64,000 bases of DNA from Aralia elata (lineage: Eukaryota; Streptophyta; Magnoliopsida; Apiales; Araliaceae): contig CM068382.1 of the NCBI GenBank assembly GCA_034770075.1, forward strand, positions 88,529,766 to 88,593,765. Reading direction: 5' to 3'. Below the pieces are notes generated by a model. The model searched no databases. It saw only the letters and a program-made list of their open reading frames with translations, and was not told the origin of the DNA. A program made the translations under genes and the position numbers. Shown one piece after another: positions 23,110 through 36,448 of the stretch. Each line of letters opens with the position of its first letter. Positions within the stretch are counted from its first letter, which is position 1.

Positions 23110-24867
23110 TGTGGCGCCCCCAAATCCGGGTACTTAAAACCCGTACTTGGTGCTACACGATAACATTCATACAAACTGCTCATAATAAAAGATAATAATA
23201 ATTATTACATCAGAGGTATCAATCCCAGGTACGAAGACCTTTAGTATCTTTATTACATGATAGATATTGTATTTTTAAAACAAAAGTCTATCTATTACAA
23301 CAACCATCTATAACTACTCCTGTAGCTTTCCCTTGCCTTTATCCTTTCCGGACCCTTCTATGCGTTCTGGCTTAGCTGAAAACATTTATATTCAAAGCAA
23401 AAATGAGCATTTGATTGCTCAGCAAGTAATAATAATTGATAAACACGTATATCAATAAATAAATGTTCTCTCTGAGATTTGCTTTGATAGCAGAATAAAT
23501 ATCGGAAAGCAACTGAACAATTCTTAAACAACAGTATGACTCATTTACATTCTTGAAATGATATACTGAATTCTGATACTGAGTGGTCACAAGACCATGA
23601 ACGTTTATTTTTCTTTTCTTGAAAAGGTTCTATCAAAAATCCATCTGTGAACCGTCTGGTCTTACGGGCACGGTGGGTGATCAGCCCGTTATGCCCTGTA
23701 TTGATCAATACTATCTATTAGAACAACACTTGTGTTCCCTGTCACCGTCCCCAGGACGCAATATAAAATTTTCCCAAGTTAGGGATGTTCTACTCAGTTT
23801 GAAGTTCAACCCAAAAGCAAAAAGGATGAACGGCTTTATAAATTCTGAAACGATTTCAAGACTTAGTATTAAAGAATTGAAACAGTCAAATCTGGGGTCT
23901 AGCCAGAACAAATCGGCGTCGACCTTCATTAAACTGCAAATGTGTATTGAATTTATCAAATACACATGATCTTAGCTTCATTATTTTTCGAAGCTGATTG
24001 GAATAAAATTATATAACAATATATTATTTATATATGATTGTGAAACATTTGCTCAAGGTAAGTGAACTTCTTTAAAGATAAAGGAATTGAGATAATTGCT
24101 CAAAACTAAACAAGATCAGGATACTTGCCTTGTCTGTTGTCTATTGAAATAAATTCAGCTAAATTTGCTTTTACGGATCCTACACAATCATAGTTATATG
24201 AATGCATTAGCCATATATTCAGAATATATAACTTATATAGTTATATATTAAATATCCACATTGGCATAATATTAGCCTACGATCATCAGTTTTCGCTTTA
24301 ATAGGTTTCGACGTGGTTTAAATATGTGAGTATATTAAAACTTTAGTTTATAACTCACTTTTTCATAATTCATGAGTATTACATGTATCTTATACTTAGG
24401 CAAGGTCACCTAAGTAAATTATAACGTACGTATACATTGAGTGCAATTATAACTAGTATAATTAAGTTATAACTTTCGTAATCATTTATAGATTCGTTTT
24501 CGTATACTAGTACGTTAAATACCATCGTGTTTCAATAGCTTGCCACAACAGTCCGCTAAAAGTGATTTCAATCTCTTGTTTAGCTTAAAAATCCAAAGCT
24601 TAAGTGTGTACCTTGTTAGCTTTATTGTACACCTTATTGCTAGTTTACTTAAGTAAATTCATAGCATACCTTAAAGATTGTTTGTAATTATAATTCGTAT
24701 AAATTATAATTTCCATAATAATTTATAGCTTCATTTTATTAAATTCTATCGCATTTTAATAAAATGTTAAAACAGCCCTTTATTACAAGCAACGTCAATT
24801 GTCGTGCTTTGCTTAATCGAGAAATTTATAGTTTTGAGCGTTGTTAATATTGTTATTATTATTACTT

Positions 24868-24901
<34 letters not shown>

Positions 24902-26769
24902 TTTAGATTGTTTCTCTTCTTCTTCTTTTTTTTTTTAACTGTGCGTCTTAACAACAATTAAACACGTCAAGCCACGTTGCTACAGCACAATAAGCAGCCA
25001 GCGCACTGCTGCTGTTGCACAATGGGCAGCCAACGTGCTGCTGCTAGTTGGCTTGCTGCTGCACAACGATGTGCACCAGTTGCTGCGCGATATTGCTGCT
25101 ATGTTGCTGCACGCTGCGTGTTGCTGTGGTAATGGGCTGCTGCTAGCGTGTGCCTGCTGCTGCTGTGGGCACGCTGCTGCACATTGCTGTGCACGCAGCT
25201 GCTACACAGGCAGCAGCCTCTCTGACCATGTAGCTAGTTTGTCAAGGTATATCTTTAAACACATACGTCCGATAAAACTCAAGCTCGAATATAATATAGC
25301 CACTATAGTAGACTATTTTTAGAAACTTCTAACCATCCATTTTGAACATTTTTGACAGCCCAAAGTAAGCGTCAAAAGTGCTTGCTCGTAACTGTTTTCT
25401 AGCATTTCGTTTAGTTCTAATTCGCTTTCAAACGTGTTTTGATTCCGTCAAATGGCTTAAACAACCTTATAATACATATACGAATGTTCTCCAATTTCCA
25501 GACTTGGGTAATTATCCATTTCAAGCTTCTAAACTTCTTTGATGCATTTTATCGAGTAGGTAGTGGGCATAGTTTATTCTGCAGATTTTCTAAAGCATTT
25601 GTTTGTTGTTTGTCCAGAATTTCACCATGGAAATCCTCCACCCTTATTCCTCCGCACATCAACAACTAATCACTCATGTTTTAGATTCAATTTACTAACG
25701 ATTTTCATCTATTTCTCACATAACCCAATTATCCAATATAAATTTTCTATTCACTTCAAGTATGTAGTTGAACAAAGGAAAAGAGAAGAATTAATAACTG
25801 AAGTTGATTTTAAATTCTTACCTGATTTGATGATTAACCACTTGCTCCAATTCTGCTTCTATTCCAAATTACAGCTTTGGTTTACACATCTTCAAATTAT
25901 TTTTTTTTCTGCTCTCTATGTTCGTTGGTTGCAGTCCACAACTCCAATTCCTTGTTTAGTTTGTAAGGTTTCTTGTTGGTAATATGGGTGCAGTGAGCTA
26001 AGCTTGGATTTTGACTGGGACGGAAGACAATGAATAAGAAAGGGTTGACATGTGCTTTAGTCCTAATTTTTATTATTCATTAGACATAATCTAGCTTGGC
26101 TTTGCCTGGTTATTAGTCTAGGAGGTCTAGGAATATAATACAACGATACCTCCTCCTTAATAAGCATCTGACTCGGCTTAACAAAATAACAGCTCCTGCT
26201 TGATTTATTAATATATCCTCCGTACATATCGCGTGATAAAATATTAAATAAATGTACCCCAAAATTTCTGAAAATAAATAATTAAATATTTTTAAATATT
26301 CCAAAAATTATTCTAATAATTATGGAATATTTTTCATAATATTATATTACCACTTTTTACGCAATCATTACGTACATTAGAATAATTATCGATATTCCGT
26401 TAATTATTCTAATTAAATAATTCAATATGTACAATTTATTTATTGCAATATTAAATTATAAATATTTCCTCTCTGTCCATAAATTGTTTTTGGCAATTTA
26501 TTTATCTTACTCCAATAGATATTAATATATTATTAATACATCCAAGTAAGATCATATTTATTTATTCTATACTAATATGCATATATTTTGATATACATAT
26601 TAAATCATTACCACACATTCACACATTTGAATATTATACTGCTGTATAATATTCACATAATTAAATATGAAATATTACACCAATGCTAATATTCATATAT
26701 TTAATTTAACTCATGCCATAAAACAAGAAAAATTAAAAATCCTTATTTCGAAAATTGTGAAACGTCACA
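23110..26769 (-). repeat. 5' LTR (right copy) of the Tekay-type element
   Basis: Same TG...CA ends and sequence as 8903-12549, with about 25 scattered substitutions and a longer TA run near 24,870-24,899. It would contain the promoter driving minus-strand transcription. Confidence 0.95.
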
Positions 26770-26774
26770 GCTAT
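26770..26774. repeat. Right 5-bp TSD (GCTAT) of the Tekay-type element
   Basis: Exact copy of 8898-8902; MULE intron sequence resumes directly after it. Confidence 0.95.
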
Positions 26775-27072
26775 TTAAATTGTTTTTAAAAATATGGAAT
26801 CCTTAGTTGTTTATGTCTACTTGTGAATTTGTTTTGGGAAATGGTGTTGTTATATTTGGTTACTGATGAATGAATATTTGTTAAAATAGTTATATACGCT
26901 ACAATTTCAGTTTTGGTTACTGTTATATCATAATTTGGCTAATATTACTTTTTGAACACTATTTAGGTTGTTTAAATTGTTTTTGGAAAACTGCTGAATG
27001 TGTTTTGGTTACTAGTTCTTATATACCTAGATACTGCTGATAGTGTTTTTTGTTAGTGTATTGTATTTGCAG
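26775..27072 (+). other. Remainder of the interrupted ULP-like gene intron
   Basis: AT-rich intron sequence ending in TATTTGCAG. It contains several GGTTACT motifs (about 26,860, 26,915, 27,005), part of a motif field spread through the MULE. Confidence 0.7.
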
Positions 27073-27939
27073 TTTTGGGATCTATATTACAATAAGCGCC
27101 AACGTAATTTCACTGCAAAAATCATTCATTGGTCTGATATAGAAGTGCCTAGTGTCATCATGAAGAAATTGACTGTAAATCAATTGGAAAAGGTTGAGTT
27201 GACTTGTTTTGCGAAATTTATAAATGTTGGTGTGTCACAAATGTTTTCACAGTTAATCCATTAGGCTTTGGTTAGAGAAGTATATCAAAGGGATAAGGGG
27301 GAGATGTGGATTTTGCTTGGTGAGAAAGGGGTAAGATTTGGGTTGCCCGAATTTTGTTTAATTTCTGGTTTGCGTTGGCAAGGAGATGACGACGTTTCTG
27401 CATTTAAGGGAAGAGAAAATCCGTTAGTGGCAAAGTTTTTTGGAGACGAGGTTGTTAGCCGTTCTAGTATCGAGAGGATATATCGTGTGGCTGTATTTGA
27501 TAATGATAAGGAGGCTGTTAGGATGTCTATAATATTTTTGGTTTTTAATTTCATACTAGTTACTGTTTTAGAAAATCATGTTGATGAGGTGTTACTTAAC
27601 TTTCTATCTTATGGCGACCTTGATAGTTATCCTTGGGGGAAAGTTTCCTTCGAACTGACGAAGAGGTCTTTATCCGTTACTGTGAAGGGACAGCTAAAGA
27701 AGGGCAAGAATGGGTGTGTCATATACAATTTTTTCAAGGACAATTATTGTAGATATTATAAGTTGAATGAAATTCCCTATGTTTTTCAAGTTTTCTTGTT
27801 TGAAACAATTCTTACTCTTAAAGAGCAGTGTTTATGTATTGATGATTATCTGTCAGATTTTAGATTATTTAGATGGAATGAATTAGGGAAGGCTCCTATA
27901 GTTGACAAGTTGAATGATCTAGTTTTTGGTTCTGCACAG
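27073..27939 (+). pseudogene. ULP-like gene, DUF1985 exon with in-frame stop
   Basis: A 289-codon exon with intact acceptor and donor. It reads as the plant DUF1985 domain, regularly N-terminal to Ulp1-type proteases on MULEs: FWDLYYNKRQRNFTAKI, VSQMFSQLIH, then LVREVYQRDKGEMWILLGEK, GVRFGLPEFCLISGL and NYCRYYKLNEIPYVFQVFLF. A TAG at 27262-27264 interrupts the otherwise conserved frame. Everything downstream remains in frame, so the stop is a late mutation. Confidence 0.88.
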
Positions 27940-28089
27940 GTATGTTGGTTACCATTTATGTTATATTTGGTTACCTTTGTGCTTACATCTGGTTACTAAT
28001 ATTAAGTTTTTGTTTTTCGTGTACTTTTTTTTCTTTTAATTGTTCAATATTTTAAAGGTGCTATATTTACTGTTCACACTATGTTTCAG

Positions 28090-28610
28090 CTGAAAATTCA
28101 AATGCTCATTCCTACCGCTGATGAGAATGATCAGTTGAATTTGGGTGGTTTTTAGTTTTCACATGGACATGATGGTGGGTCCAATGTTGATACATAAAAG
28201 AGGATAAAAACACAAAGGGTGGAGATATTGGTTTTTCACTTTCTGAAGTGAAAAATATTGTCGATGCATGGGTGAGCCCTTTGGAGAAGAATTTGGTTGA
28301 AGTTAAGAAAGACATTAAGGAGTTGGGGGTTGATTTGAAGGAAGAATTACGTGTTTTCCGTATTGAGATTTGCAGGGACATTAGAAAGATATTGAGAAAG
28401 CAGTTACATGGCTGCCCCGATGTTAGTAACAGTGGGAATGATGGTGGGGATGATGATGATGGATCGGAAGGCCCCAATAATGGTAATGGGTTTGATGATG
28501 ATGCTAAATTTGATGAGGCCGATGATGTAGATGCAAAATTGTTTGACGAAAAAACTGACGATGATGTTGGTGATACGGGTGGTGATCACAGTGGTGGAGA
28601 TTATAATAAG
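28090..28610 (+). pseudogene. ULP-like gene, linker exon (coiled coil and acidic repeat)
   Basis: After the acceptor at 28089 the frame reads LKIQMLIPTADENDQ and stops at 28153. A shifted frame continues with GGDIGFSLSEVKNIVDAW, a coiled-coil (LEKNLVEVKKDIKELG), and a Gly/Asp-rich tail (DGGDDDDGSEG) ending at the AAG before GTTAAAC. This is the usual low-complexity linker between DUF1985 and the peptidase. At least two stops and one frameshift are present. Confidence 0.65.
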
Positions 28611-28682
28611 GTTAAACATGTTTTTTTATTTTTTTATTAGTTATATGCTTTTGCTTTATCGCTTATCTATTATTTTTTTTAG

Positions 28683-29239
28683 ATTGGCAAGAAGACTGAC
28701 AAACCAAATTTTGATATTTTAAGCCAGTCTTTTGGGAAAGAGATTGTTCTTTATATTCCTTCCTACTGAGGTTTGTTTTTTTTTATAAAAAAAACAGTTA
28801 CCTTTATAGATTGGTTTGGGTACTTTATTATATTATTTCCGTTGTTGGTCAGTCAACTCATAATTTGTAATTGAATTTTTAATTGTATTTTTTTTTTACC
28901 TATTTTCTCAATTGATAAAGGTAAAATTGAGGCACAAAATAGTTCGGTTCTCGATGAAATGGTTTTAACTACTTAGGATATAATTTATTATGCTGAAGTG
29001 GAGAGAATTGCGTCCAAACCTCGTGCTAGACCGATTCGTGCTTCTTCGAAGAGTGCGGCTTTGAGAAGTCCATATACAACGAGGTTTGGTTCTGCTGCTT
29101 GATCTGCTTCTGATGTGGTTCCTTTAAAAATACGCAGTGGCATTTCTACATTTCCCAATGTTTGCATGGGTATGCCATCCCAATTTGAAGTTGCAATGTT
29201 TGATTAATGGTTCAAGATTGGAATAAATAACAGGAAAAG
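28683..29239 (+). pseudogene. ULP-like gene, pre-catalytic exons
   Basis: Two exons: 28683-28769 (IGKKTDKPNFDILSQSFGKE, closing with a stop at its end) and 28921-29239 (AEVERIASKPRARPIRASSK, SPYTTRFGS, PSQFEVAMFD). Such basic 'SPY..RF' segments precede the C48 domain in plant Ulp1-like proteins. Three further in-frame stops confirm decay. Confidence 0.6.
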
Positions 29240-29325
29240 GTATGTTATTTTACGTTACACAATAATATAGTTTTTTTAAAATAAAATAATTTGTTTTATT
29301 TTACTTATATTCTTTTATATTGAAG

Positions 29326-29443
29326 GACTGAAAAATTCTCTGGACATAATGATAAAATTGAACCTGCATTCAGCTTTGGGTCTGTCCTAATATCATCAAA
29401 AATGTGGTTTTACAATTTAAAGACTCCTGGACATTGGCTTGTT
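29326..29443 (+). pseudogene. ULP-like gene, first C48 peptidase exon
   Basis: Encodes FGSVLISSKMWFYNLKTPGH followed by WLV at the donor. The WF..L..PG.WL signature marks the start of the plant Ulp1/C48 fold just before the substrate-groove helix. Its phase matches the exon at 36883, which lies about 7.4 kb away because of two LTR insertions. Confidence 0.75.
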
Positions 29444-29715
29444 GTAAGTATCTTGATTTTTGAAACTCTGTTGTGTTACCCTTCATTTCATTTCGTTGTT
29501 TTTTATAAAGTGATTTTCTTATTTGATATTGCATTAAATTTGTTGTGGTTACCTTATATTTGTTTTGGTCACTAGGTTAGATAGTATTGGTTACCTTTAT
29601 CAGAAAGTTATAATTTAAAAAACCTAGAAAACCTAAAAAACCTATTATGAATAATAGTCCCATAATGCTGAAAAACCTAGAAATTTCAGACAATTAAAAA
29701 TGCACATACCACACA

Positions 29716-29720
29716 TCTGT
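29716..29720. repeat. Left TSD (TCTGT) of the solo LTR
   Basis: TCTGT repeats at 32075-32079. Confidence 0.92.
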
Positions 29721-32074
29721 TGTAATGACCCGAATTTTCAGAAAATATTAAAATAAGAATTTATTTAATAAAATTCTTATTTGGTGATATATAATGTGAT
29801 TTTAAATTGCATAAATGAATACGTGATATGCAATAAGTGATTTTTGTGAATATATATTTATTATTGTGTAAATAAATTGTAGGAACAATTTATAGATAGA
29901 AAAGAAAACAATTGAACATATTTTTATATATTTGTTTTGGTTTGAAATAAATTGTGGGAATCAATTTATTTAAAAAGATGGATTGATTTAAAGGTACAAA
30001 ATTGATGTATCTATTAATAAGTAAATTAAAATAATTTATAGTATTAAATTATTTTAATAGGATAAAATATTATGTAAATAAATTGTTAGGAGCAATATAT
30101 TAATGGAGTAAAGAGATTCATTCGATTCAATGAGGAATTGGAATTTCCGTAACTCTTTTTTGCGGTTAGAAATTTTTTAAAAATACTATGACATGAAGTC
30201 TATAATATACCAAAATTTTGCTGTTATTCGATTTATGGTTTGAGAATTAAAAATAGGCAAAAAGGCATGTCAGAACTAAAATTTGAGCGACGCCGAGCGT
30301 CGGCGCACCGAGCAATTTTGACATTCGTCGTTCCGAATCGCATTCGGGCGAGATGTTAAGCAATGTTAAGTCTAATAAAGTCCCAAGAGATAATTTTTGA
30401 CATTTTGAGATAATTTATGCCACGAAACTTCCTTTCGGGCATTAATAAGGCAATAAAAATATAATATAAATATGAAATTGCATATTTAAGCAAAAGTAAG
30501 ACGGAAATGACATGTAAAATGGTTTATAGCGAAATGAAAAGCGTAAAACCGTTAAAAAGTGTAATAATCATAAAAGTAATGAAATGAAGGTTTCCGTGGT
30601 TCGAAATGGAGATTTTGAACGAAGATTTACATGATGGCATATATATATACGAAATGAAAATACGGATTATTCGCGAAATGAAATGCGAAGCTAAGTTACT
30701 AATGAAGTAAAGCATTCGCGTACGAGGCAATGACATGATTTAAATCAGAACTAACGAAAAAACATAAAAAATAAAGAAATAATATAGTAAGCCGTGTTTT
30801 TACTATAAAAGCTATATATAAACCATATAATTCCGAATTTTTCAAATAAAGGCATGAAGATTACGGAAGTTAAAGAAATGATGAGATGAGCTATGTTTAC
30901 ACAATAAAAGTTTTTCTTAAATCATATGGTCCCAAGTTTACAAATAAAGATGAAAAATATTCTTAAAATGGGATATAAATGGTTTATGCTTCGAGATGTA
31001 AAGTATTTATATACTAAAGCCATAAGAGAACCTTTTTGCGCATAAAAGGGTTATATCGGACAAATGTTTATAAAGAAACGTAGAATGATTTTATGACAAG
31101 ATTGAAAGATAATAGCTAATGTAAATTAAAACTAGTTTAAATTGAGTATGTGAATTTGGTATGTTACACTGATGTGTGTATGTATGTATACTTAATCTGT
31201 GTAGGATTTGCGAAGCGCAGGTAGCTATAAGCTATAATCAACGTGGAAGGCAAGTCTTTCAATTCCTTTGTGTTATATGTAATCTTTATCGTATTGTGAA
31301 AGAGATCTTCAGAAGCATGCTAAATTCCATATTATGCTCTATGAGTTATGAAAGTCAAATTATGACTAAGTTGATTGAGTTATGGAACTCAATCTATATA
31401 TGATATGTGATATATTAAGCATTTGAAATCGCATTGTTTAGAATTATAATGCATGTATGATATGCATAGTAGAATGATTATGATGTATGAACCGAGCATG
31501 AAATTCTGTGCTAAGTGAAGCATGAAAACTGTTGGATTTGCTGGGCTGTCGAGCTCAATCTTGCAAAAATAAATTTTTGCAGGTTAATGATATGATGGAA
31601 TATTTCCGATTATCTGAACGAACGATAATGATTAGAAGACATGCGAAGGATTAAATTTTCTTGAATTAGAAGTTGTATAGAACTATGTTGATAGTTTTGA
31701 TATATGTAATTAACAGATGTGTAAATTTCTAAGATATTCAATAAATAAAAAAATATCTGTTCTGATTATGTTGTGATGATTGCTTTGTAATATAAAGCTC
31801 TATAGTGATAATACTATATAAGAAAGAATTTGTATTGAGGATTGAGTTGAACATACTCATGAATACTCTAATGAAATGAATCATAGAATAAAAATGATTC
31901 TGAAATATATAATCGTAAAGGTTGCGATTCAGGGAATATAAAGAAATATATAAAAGTTTTAATTATTCCGCATTTTTAGCTATTTTAACATTGAATAATG
32001 TTTTAAAGCTAGAACAAGATAGTATTAACGCACAAGGTTGGGATTAAGTTAGTCCCGATTTTGGGGTCGTTACA
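29721..32074 (+). mobile_element. Solo LTR of a gypsy-type retrotransposon
   Basis: Starts TGTAATGACCCGAATTTTC and ends GATTTTGGGGTCGTTACA, with perfect 5-bp TSDs and no internal coding region: the product of recombination between two LTRs. The terminal motif TGTAAYGACCC...GGGTCGTTACA is shared by many Tekay-like LTRs. It sits in an intron of the ULP-like gene. Orientation is inferred from similarity of its end to the other LTRs. Confidence 0.9.
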
Positions 32075-32079
32075 TCTGT

Positions 32080-32477
32080 TGGCATATAACTATTTAAGCT
32101 GACTTTGGATGGTTGTTATCGTTACAACATTGATTTAGTTTTGTTTACTGCATGAATTGTGATATTTAGTGATGCTTCCATTATACTCTAGTAAGAAAAA
32201 TGGAATATGTACACAATCTATCGCCCAGGATGGCATTAGTTTTGTTGAATATGTTATGGTTGGTTCAATTGCCAACAGTATTTGCCTCTGTGTTGTTACA
32301 ATTAAATGATTATGGAACGTACAGTGTTAGCTTTTCAAGTAACTCTGGTCATGGATTGTTTTACATAAATGGGAAATTAGTAGACTGTATTAACCAAGAA
32401 ATTCTTAGTCTTATTAAAAGTAATATATTAATTAAATATTAGTGGTATTGAAACCTTGGAATGTGTTGAGATTGATA
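32080..32477 (+). other. MULE intron sequence between two LTRs
   Basis: About 400 bases without a coding exon or transposon end. An 80-codon frame at 32200 has no recognisable features. Confidence 0.5.
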
Positions 32478-35400
32478 TGTGACTATTGTAGAATATTATT
32501 GTCTATAATAGTAAATAAAAAGAAAACTATTTGGCCTAATATTAAATATTAAGGATGAGAATTAAATAACCTAAGAGTTATAGTATTGGGGAATTGTAGT
32601 ATTTAAATTATATACTAATCCAAGGGATAAATTTTATTATCTCAATGTATAAATTATTTGAACTAATTGAAGAAACTTTAATTTGGGTTACATAATTAAA
32701 TTTATGTAGGTGACTCATGTAAAATTCCAAGACAAGTGGATTAGGAATCCTAATTTAATAATTAGGGTAAGACAAAATTTAAGGTAGTGGACCATGACAA
32801 TTTTCATGGCCCAAACAATTTAATTAGAAAATCCTAATGAATAATTGAAGGCCCAAAGCATGGCCCAATTATGTAGGGACTTGTTAGACATTTTACTTAT
32901 CAAAGTTAGCAATAAAAATAAATCAATAATGGAGAAAAGAAGGGAGAGCATGCCGGCAAAAGGAGGGAGTAAATAAGCATGTGATTGAATTTTTTTTTTT
33001 ACTTTACTTTAGTTGGAAACCTACTCCCTTAGGTGTCAAGCTACAAATTAGACAACATTTATGGCCAAACTTGCAAGCAACAAAGAGATGATTAAAGGAG
33101 AATTAGTAGATTTTTTTTTCTAGTCCCATTCTTTTCCTTCTAGCTAGAAGAGAGCAAAGAGAAATCATTTGTATACTTGCATTTTTTTTCAAGCTTAGAG
33201 AGAGAGAGAGAGAGTTGAGAGAGAAATCATTTTCTTTGAGAGCAAATCAAGAGGGGTCAGCCGACATCTAGAGGAGAAGTAGGAGAAGAGTGTGGATGCC
33301 ATCCAAGCTCATAAATTACTTTGGTAGAATAAGAAAGCAAGTATTTAAGTCCAAAAGGTAAAAGAAAACCTTAAAAACTCTAGTTTTCCATGCTTTATAT
33401 ATTTTTATGTTTGATATATGAAAATCAAACTATAAATGTCTAGAAGCATGCTAGGATGATAGATATAATGTTTAATGGGTTTAACTTGAGTGTTGGTATA
33501 TGTTTATGTGGAAAGTTATGGCAAAATGCTTAAAAACATTTTTACCGACGAACAAAGCATAACTTAATATATAAAATTGTACATTTCTGGTATATCTTGG
33601 GTAAGTTAAGGATAAAACCTCGTTGGAATCACTTAAAAAGAAGTTAAAATGAGTGAGTTATGCAATTTATACCAAAACACCCCAACTGTTGAAGGGCTGT
33701 GCATAACAGTCCACTTTCGGGCTATTTTCAAGGACCAAACCATGTCCAAATCTGGATTTTGATGATGGAAAATTGTAGTTCGGAAAGATACGAATCCAAC
33801 AAGTCTGACTAGGCCTAAATAGAAGTTGTAGATTTCATTCTATGAAGGTTTTCGTAAAGGACCCCGAATCTGGAAACTAAAAGAAGAAAATAGGAAAAAC
33901 CGGTTTTCCGGTGAACCGGCGGGACTTTCTGGCGGCCGGTTCACCTACTTTCCGGTCGGTTCCGGCGGTGCTTCTAGGACCCAAATTTTTCTAAAATTGT
34001 GAAGAATATTGTAATATTTATTGGGTAATTTTTCTGGACAGTTTGATAATTATTAGGTAATTAATGGTTTAAACTCATTTAAATCATTTATAACTTACTA
34101 ATTAATAATTATTAAGGCCACTAAATAATTATTAAACTAATTTCATATAATCTAAATATTATTAACTACTTAATTATTATTTCAAGGAAATTAAGCAATA
34201 ATTAAGTAGAATTAGTATTAATAAACTAACTATTGATTATTTAATTGAAGTTAAATAATAAATAGAGTTAACTAATTGATTAATTATTATTTAATTTATA
34301 TTAAATAATAATTAAAGAGTGTTTGAGTAATATTACGTAATTACTCACTTTCATTATCATAATAAAATAATTATTTATTATTTAATATTAAATAATAAAT
34401 AAGTACAATGTTAATTAATTAATTATTCTTTTATTAATAAGAAAGAATAATTAAAGGTTTATGAAGCGAATTAATTATTTACTATTCAAGGGCAAATAAT
34501 TTATATTATATTAAATAATAAATAAAAAAAATGTTAATTAATTATTCTTTAATAATAAAGAATAATTAAAGAATAATGAAAGAGATAGAGCAATTATTTT
34601 CAAAGATTAGTAATTCATTAATTATTATTTAGTTAATAATTAAAGAAGAATGGTTAGTAATTAATTAATTATTATTTAATTTATAATAATTAAAGATTAA
34701 TAATAATTTGATTACTTAGTATTTAATTGATATTAAATACTAAGTAGATTTATGTAGTTATTATTTATGTTATTAAATAGTAACTAAAAATAATTAAGTG
34801 ATTACTATTTAACTAATATTAAATAGTACTCAAGTGAAGGTATAGGTAATCAATAAATAGAATAGTAGCAATTCATTAATTAAACAATTATAATAAATTG
34901 TTTAAAGGTTTAATAAGTGTATAACACTTAAGATAAACATTATTAAATAATTAAATTATTAACCTAAGATCAATTAAATGTCTTAAAAGGTTAATGGTAG
35001 CGTATTATTATGTGTATCTTGTAATGAATATACCTACTAAATGAATAGCCGAAGTAGGTGTATTGATGAACAATTACGTGCTATACTAATTGATAGACCT
35101 ACGTTATTAATGTTAGGTCACTCAACGAATTTTAATTAAATCTAGATAGCAGTAGCTCGTCGAACAGACAAGTTTCCTAACTCAACTCGAGTTATTATAT
35201 TTCAAAGCATAGTAGTGAATAATTATTGATGATTATTCGCATCTATAATATTTATTGACATTCGCACTTCGTGCAATTAAATTCCTGTTCTATTAGTTTT
35301 GGACTGTGAATTGTTTAAAGTTCTTTCATCAATGAACTGTTATGAACTGGATCTATGCTAATTGTATCAGCTAGATCGAACACATAAATTCAATCATTTT

Positions 35401-36084
35401 AAAAGCTAATCCTACCAGTTGATTGGTATGGATTCTTCGACTAAGATAAAGAACAGTTTTATTAAACATTAATTGAAAAAAACAATTATTGCTCGATTAT
35501 TAAGTGTTTATGCATAAATCACCGGGTATGAAAGGTTGATCCCCTTGATTACCAAAACTTATTAAAAGGACCAGTTTAAATACTGACAACCTTCGCATAT
35601 GTTCATGGTTAATTATAACCACTCAGTATCTATTGTTTCATCATTGAATCTTGTTGATTGTTCTTGTCCAGTTGAATTTTATCGTTGAATATCTATAAAT
35701 AAAATCCTTTATAATCATGATATACCTCCTTTTTAATTAAACTTGCTAAGCAAAATAGTTGCTTACCCTTGCTATATCATGACGTTTATTTCAGTTAAAC
35801 CAGAAAGTGCTACAAAGAAAGACAAAGGAAAAGGAAAGGTGCAGGAGTAATTTAGTATAAACTCTTAGATTTTATAATTGATGTAATTATTATGTAAACC
35901 TTTTGTAATATTAAAGGTATGTGTTAAGTTAAGGTTAAGTAGACCTGGGAAATATTGTGGTAGACTTAATTATAATGAACAATGTATGTTTATTATTCCG
36001 TAATAGTATGTAGAATGTTTATGATGTTGATGGATCTTGAGCACCAAACCCGAGGTTAGAGAACCCGAATTTGGGGGCGTCACA
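32478..36084 (+). mobile_element. Probable solo LTR (related gypsy family), left boundary uncertain
   Basis: The right end GAACCCGAATTTGGGGGCGTCACA (written here only to its terminal 24 bases as GAACCCGAATTT + GGGGGCGTCACA) is a clear LTR terminus, and TGTGAC at 32478 would pair with GTCACA. The interior resembles neighbouring LTRs, for example AAGTTTCCTAACTCAACTCG (35,169) and GGTATGAAAGGTTGATC (35,525), also found near 48.5 kb. Flanking bases TGATA (left) and TGGAC (right) do not match, so the left boundary could be nearby instead (TGGAA at 32458-32462 resembles TGGAC). A GA-rich tract and AT-rich blocks fill the rest; no coding. Confidence 0.65.
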
Positions 36085-36277
36085 TGGACAAAGCCTTGTT
36101 CTGCAAAGCACTCAAACTCTATAACTCAAATCATTGCTTCATCTAGGTAATCATTACTGCGGGTTGAATCTTGCATTAGGTTTGGACTATTATGAATTCC
36201 CTCAGTTCTTTGTGTAATTGTGTCGGATATCATTATTCATTTATTCCTAGCCGGAGCCTGGAGTCTTCTCATAGGGG

Positions 36278-36311
<34 letters not shown>

Positions 36312-36448
36312 TTGTGTGTGTGTAGTTGTATATATTTATGTGATGTATCTATATGTACGTAATTAATCTATATATTACTGTAATTATCTCTGCTGGTAAT
36401 TTGATCTTTTAGATATGAGTTAAGCTAATACAACTGTATATGTCCTTC
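36085..36448 (+). other. MULE intron with (GT)n(TA)n tract
   Basis: Non-coding. It contains a GTGTGTGTGTGTG-TATATATATATA simple repeat at about 36,278-36,310. Confidence 0.5.

Larger units (their letters stand above)
8903..26769 (-). mobile_element. Ty3/gypsy Tekay/Del-type retrotransposon, full length, with nested CACTA
   Basis: A 17.9-kb element transcribed on the minus strand. It has two LTRs of about 3.65 kb, a 5-bp TSD, a primer-binding site for initiator tRNA-Met at 23095-23106 and a polypurine tract at 12550-12562. Gag, protease, reverse transcriptase, RNase H and integrase are collinear in gypsy order, and the integrase C-terminus looks like a chromodomain. By eye I count about 25 substitutions between the LTRs plus small indels in simple repeats, near 0.7%; at the often used 1.3e-8 per site per year this would be a few hundred thousand years. 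Three lesions block self-mobilisation: two frameshifts and the CACTA insertion (17848-22395). It sits in an intron of the MULE Ulp1-like gene. Confidence 0.95.

Noticed and set aside
27285..27554. Minus-strand open frame opposite DUF1985
   Set aside because: Antisense shadow; the plus strand carries a recognised domain with correct splice borders.
28404..28619. Minus-strand Ile/Thr-rich open frame
   Set aside because: Complement of the GAT-rich acidic repeat, low complexity.
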